The position numbers were made by a program, and so were the translations under genes. A stretch of 9,641 nucleotides of DNA from a bacterium (lineage in GTDB: Bacteria > Zixibacteria > MSB-5A5 > GN15 > FEB-12), in assembly GCA_030629485.1 (NCBI GenBank), contig DAOVOW010000050.1, positions 1 to 9,641 of the forward strand. The letters run 5' to 3'. Below are positions 1-6,685 of the stretch, one piece after another (the stretch's first letter is position 1; every line of letters begins with the position of its first letter). A model generated the notes under the pieces. It ran no database searches. It was not told the DNA's origin and saw only the letters and a list, made by a program, of their open reading frames with translations.

Positions 1-15
1 AGAGGTCTCGGTTAA

Positions 16-1308
16 TCAGAAAACGAATCCTGTGGCCAGAGCGAAGTTCAGGCCTCGAGTGGAATAGGGTGAGAGCGATGAACCGGTTTGTGCTGCGACG
101 TCGAGTCGGAAGGCTGCCAGACGCAGTCCTGAACCGAAAGAGAACGCGGATCCCCTGTTGCCACCGGCGGCGAAGCCTGCCCTGAGCGGCAAGAAACCGA
201 GTTTGTTCCACTCCAGACCGGCTGCGAGACGCGGCTTGGTGGTTGATCCGGCGCCGGTACGGAAGCCCTGCTGCCAATCAACGGCCCAGAGCAACTCACC
301 GGTAACATTGGCCACGCCGATGGTCATCGTGGCCGGAAGCTTGGTGGAGAATCCTGCGATATCTTTGGTGTAATCTTCCGAAACAACATAGTCATCTTCC
401 ATGTTGTCGACGGTCATGGTATCGAATGAAAACAGGTAACCGTGCTCTTCGGTGTTGTTGCTCCAGGAGATATTGCTGAGGAAGTTTTTGATACACAGAC
501 CGATTGTGTAGTCGCGGTTGAACTCCAAAGTGCCGCCGAGGTCCAGCGCAAAACCGGAACCACCGGTGGCAGTACGAGCCACCATCCGACCATCGCCGGA
601 GAATCCGGTTTCCAGGGTATTCACGCTACCTTCCAGTTCGCTGATTTCCTCAACAGCGAGGCCACGGAGGTACTTGACGGTGGCGCCCACGGCCAGTCGA
701 CGCTGACCGATATTGGCTACTTGTCGACCATAGGACAGGCCGGTTTGCACGTAGGCCACAGCGTCCGAGTATGACCCGGTCAGCTCGATCTCCTGGCCGA
801 AAGCGTTGCCGTTGAAAAGCAATTCCACGATGTCTTTGCTGAGGTTGACGTCCGCCACACCGATGGCGGTAACACTCAGCACGAATGGTCCCCTCGACAC
901 CGAGAGGGCCGAGGCCTCAACGTCGGCTATCAGGTTCAATCCATCCGACGGTATCTTGTCGAGCAGTTCGCGCTTGTCGGCGTCGGTCAGGATCGCGCCG
1001 GTGTAGCGGTTGTAGTCGCCCAGTGAGATGGAGTTGTTGCTGATGTTGACTCCGAATCCGACCACTTCCAGGCCGGTCTGATGGTATCTCGACAAGCCGA
1101 GGTTGGCAGGATTGTACCGGGCGGCGTCGACGCCCGAAGCCAGCGACAGGTAAGCGCCACCCATGGCCATACTTCGTGCCGATGACTGACCGGCGGCCAA
1201 TGCATTACCGGTTAACAGAAGTGCTAACAGTCCTACGCAGGCTATACGGGCAGTCCGGTGAAGAGCACTGCGGCGCGAATCTGTATTCAGATCAAGATGC
1301 GTTCTCAT
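16..1308 (-). CDS. DUF5723/PorV-like outer-membrane beta-barrel protein
   Basis: This is a 430-residue exported protein, probably an outer-membrane barrel. The start at 1308 is chosen over an in-frame ATG at 1353 because a perfect AAGGAGG lies at 1314-1320, five bases upstream; the longer start would lie inside the neighbouring gene. Residues 1-20 are basic (HRTAR before the core), about 21-38 are hydrophobic, and ALA-A/LAA-G is a plausible signal peptidase site. The motif ARSMAMGGAYLSLASG followed by ARYNPANLGL (about 44-72) is typical of the PorV/FadL-like and DUF5723 barrel families. The rest alternates short polar and aromatic beta strands with Gly-rich turns, and the chain ends in GFVF, with the terminal Phe expected of a BAM-inserted barrel. 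It is the second gene of a unit with the lipoprotein gene upstream. The function is unknown; the DUF5723 assignment is from memory of the motif pattern. Confidence 0.8.
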   Translation of the reverse strand: MRTHLDLNTDSRRSALHRTARIACVGLLALLLTGNALAAGQSSARSMAMGGAYLSLASGVDAARYNPANLGLSRYHQTGLEVVGFGVNISNNSISLGDYNRYTGAILTDADKRELLDKIPSDGLNLIADVEASALSVSRGPFVLSVTAIGVADVNLSKDIVELLFNGNAFGQEIELTGSYSDAVAYVQTGLSYGRQVANIGQRRLAVGATVKYLRGLAVEEISELEGSVNTLETGFSGDGRMVARTATGGSGFALDLGGTLEFNRDYTIGLCIKNFLSNISWSNNTEEHGYLFSFDTMTVDNMEDDYVVSEDYTKDIAGFSTKLPATMTIGVANVTGELLWAVDWQQGFRTGAGSTTKPRLAAGLEWNKLGFLPLRAGFAAGGNRGSAFSFGSGLRLAAFRLDVAAQTGSSLSPYSTRGLNFALATGFVF

Positions 1309-1313
1309 GGCCG

Positions 1314-1320
1314 CCTCCTT
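1314..1320 (-). promoter_or_regulatory. ribosome binding site overlapping the upstream stop codon
   Basis: Read on the minus strand, TTTTAAGGAGG contains the TAA stop of the upstream lipoprotein gene (1319-1321) and the Shine-Dalgarno of the barrel gene. The spacing to ATG at 1308 is five bases. The overlap fixes the start codon and suggests translational coupling of the two envelope genes. Confidence 0.85.
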
Positions 1321-3379
1321 AAAACTCGCCGTCGAAGCGGTATTCCACTTCAAAGCGGCCTGTTACTGTTATGTAGTCGCTCTGTATCAGCCGAACGGAC
1401 TGGCCGTCCGTACCCTGCAGGATCAACTCCTGACCGATGTACAGAGTGTCATTCTTGAGAATCTGGATATCAGCATTGGACAACATGATTTTCTGATAGC
1501 CGGTGGAGGCCGTGTCGATCACCAGCCCGGTGCCCGATACGGGAGCAGCGTCTATGGATAAGGGACCGATGGTAAGCCCTGGGTTGGTGTACAAAGTGGC
1601 CGAGTCAGGCCCGAGGAAGATCTCGATACTGGCGCCGAGCGGAAGGTGGTTTACTATGTTGTAGACGAAACCGGCCTCAATCACGTGCTCGGTAACGGCA
1701 TCGATATCTTCCTGATCGATCTCCTCGCGTTGGATGTCGGTCTCGATCAGTGACTCGTGGATGATCATCTCCATCGGGGCCACGATGCCGACGCGCGTGA
1801 ACACGAAATCATCGACGGTGACTGTTGCCTGCGTCACGCCATCACCAAAGGTGACCGTTCCACCGGCCTCGACATGCGAGGGCAGGGGAGAGATGAAATC
1901 GGCAATGTCGCTGTTGGTGATGGTCGTGGTTACCGGCTGAGAACTAGAGCCGGCCTCGATGTCGCCGGTGAGAGCCAGACTCTTGCCGTTGTCTCCAACC
2001 AACTGGATGTCAAGATAGCCGGGCAGACCCGTGCCGTTCTCAATGTCCAAAGTCAGCACCGCCGACACCAGTTCCAACGAATCGAATCCGGTGGGGATAT
2101 CGATATCGAATGATTCGGCGTCGAAAGTCGCCTCAGTTGAGGAGAACACTCCGGTGACGCTTCCGAAAGTCAGCGACGTCAACTCCGCCTGAACGTAGAA
2201 GCTGTCAGCCTGATTAACAGCTACCTGCTGGCCGCCGGAACCTGGAATGTCGACCGTGACGTTGATATCCACCAACTGCGGAAGACTGCTGCCACCCGGC
2301 ACCAATTGACTGCCGGCAAGATCGCGTACAATCTGCACTTGCCCCTGAGGCGGCACCGTGGTGTCGATCGACAGGGACGAACCCTGTGTCACCAGGTCGG
2401 GAATAGACACGCTAAGGCTGGCGCTGAGGTTGGTGGCGTTGGAGATTGTCAGCGTGAGTTGTCCCGTGGAGAGCGTCGCTGTGTCGATCCTCTCAGTCTC
2501 ACCCAACTCGATCTGCTCGGAAAAAGCCAGGTCCATGGCTGGAATCTGCGCCACTGCTGATGATACGGTCAGGCCGCTCGGGAAAACCAATTCGGTGCTA
2601 AGATACCTTGTTGAGTATGAAGTGATTGTCCCGCCCGGCGTGTGACCGTGAACGTTAACACGCAGCGCGTTTGACAACGTCTTACCCGTCAGTGAAATCA
2701 CCAGCGAATCGACCTGGCCGGCGACAATAGTGTTCGGAAAAGTATCGACGGCCACGGTCACAGCATTGGTAATGTCGTAGATTTCAAGAATAACGGTATC
2801 AAGGTCGACCCCAAGGTTGTTGTCGACGATCGCGATGACGTCACCGGAGGCGACGGTCGCCTGGGAGAACTCTTCGATCTGATCCAGCGTATTGAATACA
2901 TCGAAGGATATGCTGTTGACTGCCGCCGAATCACCCGGCAATCCGGTAGCCAGTCCGGTGATGGCGCTCAAGGACACCGATACGGGGTCAATCGTCGGCG
3001 GATCTATCGACACCACGCCGAGAACTTCCGTTACGGAGTACGTCAGATCGTCAGTAGCAAGCACATCAGCATCCAATCGCACCATGTCGAGAGCCTCGCT
3101 GATGGTGAAGGTGATGTTCCCCTGTTGGTCGATCCCAACTCCCTCCTGGTCGATCTTGTTGACCAGTTCTTCCATGTCATAGGTGCGGTTGACGATCGGC
3201 ACGGTCAGGCGCGTCGTCCATTCCGGAGACTCCGGCTTCTCGATCGTGCACTGAGCGATCGTCAGAAACACGGCGATAATCGTAATCCCCAGAAGTATCT
3301 TGGAACCGAATTTGAACATGAAACGATCCGTCCACGGCGTTTCCATTTCGGTTCGCCTTGCATTTCTCTTACGGATCAT
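1319..3379 (-). CDS. large beta-rich envelope protein, putative lipoprotein
   Basis: This 686-residue protein is of unknown function. After a basic N-terminus, residues about 28-43 form a hydrophobic stretch ending in IAQC (Cys44). That resembles a lipobox, but Gln at -1 is unusual, so lipidation is likely rather than certain. Just after it comes an acidic linker and the segment WTTRLTVPIVNRTYDMEEL (about 54-72), a start I associate with surface proteins of FCB-group bacteria. The remainder is rich in Val, Thr, Ser, Asp and Gly, very poor in Cys, and alternates as in stacked beta-sandwich domains; I could not delimit exact repeats. The last residues are aromatic and acidic (EYRFDGEF). The start at 3379 is supported by AGGGGG about five bases upstream; ATGs at 3346 and 3319 are alternatives that keep the hydrophobic segment. 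It is the first gene of the pair with the barrel, so the products may work together at the outer membrane. Confidence 0.7.
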   Translation of the reverse strand: MIRKRNARRTEMETPWTDRFMFKFGSKILLGITIIAVFLTIAQCTIEKPESPEWTTRLTVPIVNRTYDMEELVNKIDQEGVGIDQQGNITFTISEALDMVRLDADVLATDDLTYSVTEVLGVVSIDPPTIDPVSVSLSAITGLATGLPGDSAAVNSISFDVFNTLDQIEEFSQATVASGDVIAIVDNNLGVDLDTVILEIYDITNAVTVAVDTFPNTIVAGQVDSLVISLTGKTLSNALRVNVHGHTPGGTITSYSTRYLSTELVFPSGLTVSSAVAQIPAMDLAFSEQIELGETERIDTATLSTGQLTLTISNATNLSASLSVSIPDLVTQGSSLSIDTTVPPQGQVQIVRDLAGSQLVPGGSSLPQLVDINVTVDIPGSGGQQVAVNQADSFYVQAELTSLTFGSVTGVFSSTEATFDAESFDIDIPTGFDSLELVSAVLTLDIENGTGLPGYLDIQLVGDNGKSLALTGDIEAGSSSQPVTTTITNSDIADFISPLPSHVEAGGTVTFGDGVTQATVTVDDFVFTRVGIVAPMEMIIHESLIETDIQREEIDQEDIDAVTEHVIEAGFVYNIVNHLPLGASIEIFLGPDSATLYTNPGLTIGPLSIDAAPVSGTGLVIDTASTGYQKIMLSNADIQILKNDTLYIGQELILQGTDGQSVRLIQSDYITVTGRFEVEYRFDGEF

Positions 3380-3393
3380 ATTTCCCCCTGGGA

Positions 3394-3423
3394 TTTAGAG
3401 TCCCACTTTCGTTCCATGCTCAA
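3394..3423 (-). promoter_or_regulatory. possible promoter of the envelope operon
   Basis: On the minus strand a TTGAGC (3418-3423) is followed after 18 bases by TCTAAA (3394-3399), about 15 bases before the ATG at 3379. Both boxes are imperfect, so this is a weak candidate within the divergent intergenic region 3380-3610. Confidence 0.25.
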
Positions 3424-3540
3424 TAATGCAAGTGCGGTGCCTGTCCACCGGACGGTACTAACTGCATGTTTCAGTAGGGACTAGCTGGACGGCTTGACAG
3501 CCCGTAAACTGAATCTGGCAGGTTTGCCGCCTCCACATGA

Positions 3541-3556
3541 ATGGGGAAATCCCCAT
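3541..3556. promoter_or_regulatory. perfect inverted repeat, candidate operator
   Basis: ATGGGGAAATCCCCAT has two 7-bp arms (ATGGGGA / TCCCCAT) around AA. It lies two bases upstream of the -35 box of the WYL regulator gene and in the region shared with the divergent envelope operon. The placement fits an operator for autoregulation or for a regulator of both directions. A single half-site, ATGGGGAT, recurs at the regulator's own start codon (3611-3618). Confidence 0.5.
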
Positions 3557-3557
3557 A

Positions 3558-3586
3558 TTGATTAATGAAAGTCGATATCGTATATT
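3558..3586 (+). promoter_or_regulatory. sigma70-type promoter of the WYL regulator gene
   Basis: TTGATT (3558-3563) and TATATT (3581-3586) are separated by exactly 17 bases. A palindrome, CGATATCG (3573-3580), fills the end of the spacer. Transcription would begin near 3593, leaving a leader of about 18 bases that is mostly the ribosome site. Confidence 0.65.
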
Positions 3587-3610
3587 GTGTCAGTATTTGG
3601 AGGAACAGAT

Positions 3611-4564
3611 ATGGGGATGGCGAAATACGACCGTCTGCTGTACATCTTGAATCTGCTGCGAGCACGCAGGAACCTCAACGCCGGTCGACTGGCCGACGAA
3701 TGCGGCGTCACTGAGCGATCGATCTATCGGGACATTGTCGCTCTTTCCGAGGCCAACATCCCCATCTACTACGATAACGGTTACAAATTGGCTTCCGACA
3801 GCTTCCTGCCGCCGCTGAACTTCGATTACGATGAGTACCTTTGTCTAAAGACGGCCCTGCAATCCTCACCCCTCAAAGCAACCGGGAAGTACTCCCAACT
3901 GATGAAGCGAATCACCGCCAAGGTCGAGGCACGTCTCTCTGATGCCGTCCGCAAACAAAGTCGATTCACACCGCCCACAACCCATATCGACATCGCCATG
4001 ACTCAGGAGCAGGAGCGCGCCGAACAGTTTTACAGCGTTATCGAAGACGCCGCCACCAACTGCCGCTGCCTGGAACTGAGCTATATCTCCATCAGTTCCG
4101 GTCCCACTCAGCGGGTCGTGGAACCCTACTTCATTATTTTCAAAGGGAGCGCTTTCTACTTCGTCGCTCTCTGTCGGCTGCGCGACGAATTCCGAACCTT
4201 TCGCTTTGATCGTGTTGTCGACGTCAAACTCACCGGCGAGAGCTTTATCAAGAAAGACGGTGTTGAGGCCGAGAGCTACTTCCAGGGCAGTTGGCGGGTC
4301 TATAGCGGCGATCCGGTCAGGGTAGTGGTTCGGTTCACCGGGGCTGCGGCGCGCGTAGTTTCATCCAGCAGCCACCACGCCGACGAACTGGTCGAAATGA
4401 CCGATGATGGCACCGTGCTATACACGGTCGTCTGTCGAGGACTTGAGGAGATCGAGCGCTGGATTCTCGGCTTCGGCTGCGAAGCTGAGGTACTTGAACC
4501 GCCCGACCTGCGTGAGGATCTCGCGGTGATCGGAGCCTACCTGAAAAGCACCTATGGCCCGTAA
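3611..4564 (+). CDS. HTH/WYL-domain transcriptional regulator
   Basis: This is a 317-residue DNA-binding regulator of the DeoR-like/WYL family. Residues about 5-60 form the winged helix-turn-helix (LNAGRLADECGVTERSIYRDI, then the wing IYYDNGYKL). The WYL domain spans about 138-206, with EPYFIIFKGSAFYFVAL and RTFRFDR (195-201); the name-giving Trp-Tyr-Leu is Phe-Tyr-Phe here (182-184). The C-terminal WCX-type extension (about 229-310) contains RVVVRFTG and ERWILGFGCEAEVLEP. WYL domains bind ligands or nucleic acid and often sense nucleotides or DNA damage; which applies here cannot be told. The start at 3611 is preferred to an in-frame ATG at 3587 because GGAGG (3599-3603) sits seven bases before it and 3587 overlaps the -10 box. 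It diverges from the envelope operon and is followed in the same direction, 86 bases on, by queT, which may be a target. Confidence 0.9.
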   Translation: MGMAKYDRLLYILNLLRARRNLNAGRLADECGVTERSIYRDIVALSEANIPIYYDNGYKLASDSFLPPLNFDYDEYLCLKTALQSSPLKATGKYSQLMKRITAKVEARLSDAVRKQSRFTPPTTHIDIAMTQEQERAEQFYSVIEDAATNCRCLELSYISISSGPTQRVVEPYFIIFKGSAFYFVALCRLRDEFRTFRFDRVVDVKLTGESFIKKDGVEAESYFQGSWRVYSGDPVRVVVRFTGAAARVVSSSSHHADELVEMTDDGTVLYTVVCRGLEEIERWILGFGCEAEVLEPPDLREDLAVIGAYLKSTYGP

Positions 4565-4572
4565 TCGACTTC

Positions 4573-4602
4573 AATCCCTTGACCCAAACAGGGATTAATC
4601 CC
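4573..4602 (+). promoter_or_regulatory. palindrome and hairpin between regulator and queT
   Basis: GGGATTAATCCC (4591-4602) is a perfect 12-bp palindrome. Its left half can instead pair with AATCCC at 4573-4578 around a 12-base loop. No T-run follows, so it is not a good terminator. The GGGA/TCCC half-sites match the core of the operator-like repeat at 3541-3556, with a 4-base instead of 2-base centre. A near-repeat TTGACCCAAAC / TTGACCCCAAAAC occurs at 4579 and 4615; the second could serve as a -35 box with TTAATT at 4639, but this would leave almost no leader. I cannot match the leader to the preQ1 riboswitch classes. Confidence 0.3.
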
Positions 4603-4650
4603 CCAAGAAAAACGTTGACCCCAAAACGGCAGTAGGGCTTAATTCTGTCC

Positions 4651-5478
4651 ATGAAACGTTTCACTGTCAGAGAACTGGCCTCGGCCGGACTGATCGCTTC
4701 GCTGTACACGGTGTTGAGTTTGGTCTTCATGCCGATATCGTTCGGCGTCTACCAGGTCCGCATCGCCGAGGCGCTGACAGTGCTGCCGTTTCTGACCCGT
4801 GCGGCCATTCCCGGTCTGTACATTGGATGCTTGCTGGCCAATATTATCGGGGGGATGGGCTGGCTGGACATCGTCTTCGGACCCCTGATCACGTTGGCCG
4901 CGGCTTTCCTTACCCGCGGCGCTTATCACATATCGGGTCGAGGTTGGTCCATGATTCTGTCGACCGTACCGATTGTCCTCATGTGGTCCGGCGCCGTCTA
5001 CTTGCTGTGCGGATTCGTTATGAACCCAACCCGGTGGCTCGGCCTGGCGGTATCACTGGCCGCTTTGGTCCTGGCCGTCCTCGCCGAACGAGCGCTCTTT
5101 GAGTGCCCCCGACAGCGTTTATTCGAACGGCTGTCCCGTATCCTGGCCGTAGTCGGTGCGCTGGTGGCTACTTTCCTGCTGAGAACAACTACCGATACGC
5201 ACGTTTTCCTCTGCGGGGGTATTGTCCTGCTCGCCACCCCGGTGGTTACGATGATGCTCACCCGGATGCGACTGACGGGCGGCAGTCCCAGTTTACTTAT
5301 CGCCCCCTTGCCGCCGGTACTTCTGAACGCCTTCGGTGTCTCACTTTACCTGGCGCCATTGCTGGGGTTCAGTTACTGGTTTTCGGTGCAGATGGTCGGC
5401 GTGGGTCAGTTGATCGCCTGCTACCTGATCGGCGTACCTCTGTTGATGGCGCTGAAACGACGAAACATTCTCAACTGA
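4651..5478 (+). CDS. queT: QueT-type queuosine-precursor transporter with inserted membrane domain
   Basis: This 275-residue integral membrane protein is related to QueT, the substrate-binding (S) component of ECF vitamin transporters for queuosine precursors. The family start is clear: RELASAGLIASLYTVLSLVF, then PISFGVYQVRIAEALTVLPF, AAIPGLYIGCLLANIIGG and WLDIVFGPLITLAAA (to about 85). The family end is also present: PLPPVLLNAFGVSLYL and VQMVGVGQLIACYLIGVPLL (about 219-266). QueT proteins are usually about 160-170 residues; here about 115 residues (roughly 99-214) are inserted between the two halves and hold about four extra hydrophobic segments. No ATPase or EcfT gene is in the window, so it would rely on a shared energizing module elsewhere. 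The ribosome site is weak (TAGGG, 13 bases upstream), and no other in-frame start is available. It may be cotranscribed with the WYL regulator. Confidence 0.85.
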   Translation: MKRFTVRELASAGLIASLYTVLSLVFMPISFGVYQVRIAEALTVLPFLTRAAIPGLYIGCLLANIIGGMGWLDIVFGPLITLAAAFLTRGAYHISGRGWSMILSTVPIVLMWSGAVYLLCGFVMNPTRWLGLAVSLAALVLAVLAERALFECPRQRLFERLSRILAVVGALVATFLLRTTTDTHVFLCGGIVLLATPVVTMMLTRMRLTGGSPSLLIAPLPPVLLNAFGVSLYLAPLLGFSYWFSVQMVGVGQLIACYLIGVPLLMALKRRNILN

Positions 5479-5530
5479 GCCGGGTCGGTATCGTCGTTGT
5501 CGCAGCGAAGGGCCGTCCACGCATAGCCCA

Positions 5531-5556
5531 GAGGCGGAGTCGCCCGCTTTTCGTTT
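5531..5556 (+). terminator. weak terminator-like hairpin after queT
   Basis: GCGG (5534-5537) pairs with CCGC (5544-5547) around a six-base loop and is followed at once by TTTTCGTTT. The stem is short and can be extended only through G-T pairs. The T-rich tail overlaps the start of the next promoter. Confidence 0.35.
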
Positions 5557-5583
5557 GACAATCGCCGGCTTGTTGCTTAGAAT
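5555..5583 (+). promoter_or_regulatory. strong sigma70-type promoter of the threonine operon
   Basis: A perfect TTGACA (5555-5560) and TAGAAT (5578-5583; one mismatch) are 17 bases apart. Transcription would start near 5590, giving a leader of about 83 bases before the dehydrogenase gene. Confidence 0.75.
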
Positions 5584-5585
5584 TA

Positions 5586-5618
5586 CCAATCGCGCTTTGA
5601 GGTGCTTCGTGCGATCGG
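5586..5618 (+). other. 5'-end stem-loop in the threonine operon leader
   Basis: ATCGCGC (5589-5595) pairs with GTGCGAT (5609-5615), with one G-T pair. After one mismatch the stem extends by CC/GG (5586-5587 with 5617-5618). The loop is 13 bases. It lies at the predicted transcript 5' end and could stabilise the mRNA or affect initiation. It does not resemble a glycine riboswitch. Confidence 0.3.
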
Positions 5619-5643
5619 AAAACGGCACTTGGAATCGGATACA

Positions 5644-5667
5644 TGTTATTGTAACAATTGAGGTGAT
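5644..5667 (+). promoter_or_regulatory. small inverted repeat and strong ribosome site before tdh
   Basis: TGTTA-TTG-TAACA (5644-5656) overlaps ATTGT-A-ACAAT (5648-5658). Both abut GAGGTGAT (5660-5667), a close match to the 16S anti-Shine-Dalgarno, five bases before the ATG at 5673. An ATG at 5668 opens a two-codon ORF (ATGAGATGA) that ends inside the real start. Confidence 0.4.
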
Positions 5668-5672
5668 ATGAG

Positions 5673-6629
5673 ATGAAAAACATTCTGGTGACGGGATCGG
5701 TAGGACAGATCGGGTCGGAACTGACAATGGAACTGCGCAAAAGGTACGGCAATGACAATGTTGTCGCCGGAGGACGGAAAACCAAGCCAAGTGAGAAACT
5801 GCTGAATTCAGGGCCGTTTGAAGTCGTTGACTGCACTGACATCGATGTCGTGAACGATGTCGTTCGGAAGCACGAAATTGACACTATCCTTCATCTTGCC
5901 GCGATACTTTCGGCGGTAGCTGAGGCCAATCCGCAGCTTGCCTGGGATGTCAATATCAACGGACTCTACAATGTCCTGGAAGTGGCTCGGGAACACAAAT
6001 GTGCTGTTTTCGTTCCAAGCTCGATTGGCGCCTTTGGTCCGTCTACTCCTTTGGATAACACGCCCCAGGATACGATTCAACGCCCCAATACAATGTACGG
6101 TGTGACCAAGGTTGCCGGGGAGCTGCTCTGTGATTACTATTATAAACGGTTCAGTGTCGACACTCGCGGCGTTCGCTACCCCGGAATCATTTCCAATGAA
6201 ACGTTACCGGGGGGAGGTACCACCGACTACGCGGTAGAGATATTCTATGAGGCCATCAAGAACAAGAAATACACATGCAATCTTGGCGCCGGAACCTTCC
6301 TGGATATGATGTATATGCCGGACGCCATCAAGGCCGCCATTGACCTGATGGAAGCAGACCCGGCCAGGTTGAAGCACAGAAATGCGTTCAATGTAACCGC
6401 CATGAGTTTTGACCCGGAGATTATCGCCGCTGAAATACGAAAGATGATACCGGATTTCACGATGGACTATGACGTCGACCCCGTAAAGCAGGGAATCGCG
6501 GATAGCTGGCCCAACAACATGGACGATTCCGCAGCCAGAGAAGAATGGGGGTGGGAACCCGAATACACCCTCCCCGTGATGACAAAAGACATGATCGAGG
6601 TGCTCTCGAAAAAACTCGTGCAGAAATAG
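5673..6629 (+). CDS. tdh: L-threonine 3-dehydrogenase, SDR/epimerase type
   Basis: This 318-residue cytosolic enzyme oxidises L-threonine with NAD+ to 2-amino-3-ketobutyrate. It belongs to the extended short-chain dehydrogenase (NAD-dependent epimerase-like) form of threonine dehydrogenase, not the zinc alcohol-dehydrogenase form of E. coli. The Rossmann motif is TGSVGQIG (7-14), with an acidic site VVDCTDID after strand 3 and LHLAAILSA (74-82). The active-site set is Ser116/117 in VPSSIGAFGP and YGVTK with Tyr142 and Lys146. RYPGIIS (168-174), FLDMMYMPDAIKA (209-221) and IADSWP (275-280) are the stretches that mark this subfamily among epimerases. The length is normal and no key residue is missing. 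The start is fixed by GAGGTGAT five bases upstream. It is the first gene of an operon, 56 bases before the enzyme that uses its product, which strongly supports the assignment. Confidence 0.92.
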   Translation: MKNILVTGSVGQIGSELTMELRKRYGNDNVVAGGRKTKPSEKLLNSGPFEVVDCTDIDVVNDVVRKHEIDTILHLAAILSAVAEANPQLAWDVNINGLYNVLEVAREHKCAVFVPSSIGAFGPSTPLDNTPQDTIQRPNTMYGVTKVAGELLCDYYYKRFSVDTRGVRYPGIISNETLPGGGTTDYAVEIFYEAIKNKKYTCNLGAGTFLDMMYMPDAIKAAIDLMEADPARLKHRNAFNVTAMSFDPEIIAAEIRKMIPDFTMDYDVDPVKQGIADSWPNNMDDSAAREEWGWEPEYTLPVMTKDMIEVLSKKLVQK

Positions 6630-6685
6630 ATGAACCGCGACAATTCGCACCAGGTACTCCAACACATTAGTTTCCAGGAGCAGCA

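Noticed and set aside
442..774. 110-residue plus-strand ORF opposite the barrel gene
   Set aside because: It is antisense to a well-supported exported protein, without a ribosome site.
4565..4650. preQ1 riboswitch in the queT leader
   Set aside because: There is a hairpin with a 12-base loop and an A-rich tail, but the conserved loop and tail bases of the preQ1-I class are not present, and I could not fit class II or III.
5590..5672. Glycine or threonine-responsive riboswitch in the tdh leader
   Set aside because: The leader is too short for the usual glycine aptamer and lacks its conserved core; no attenuator peptide is visible.
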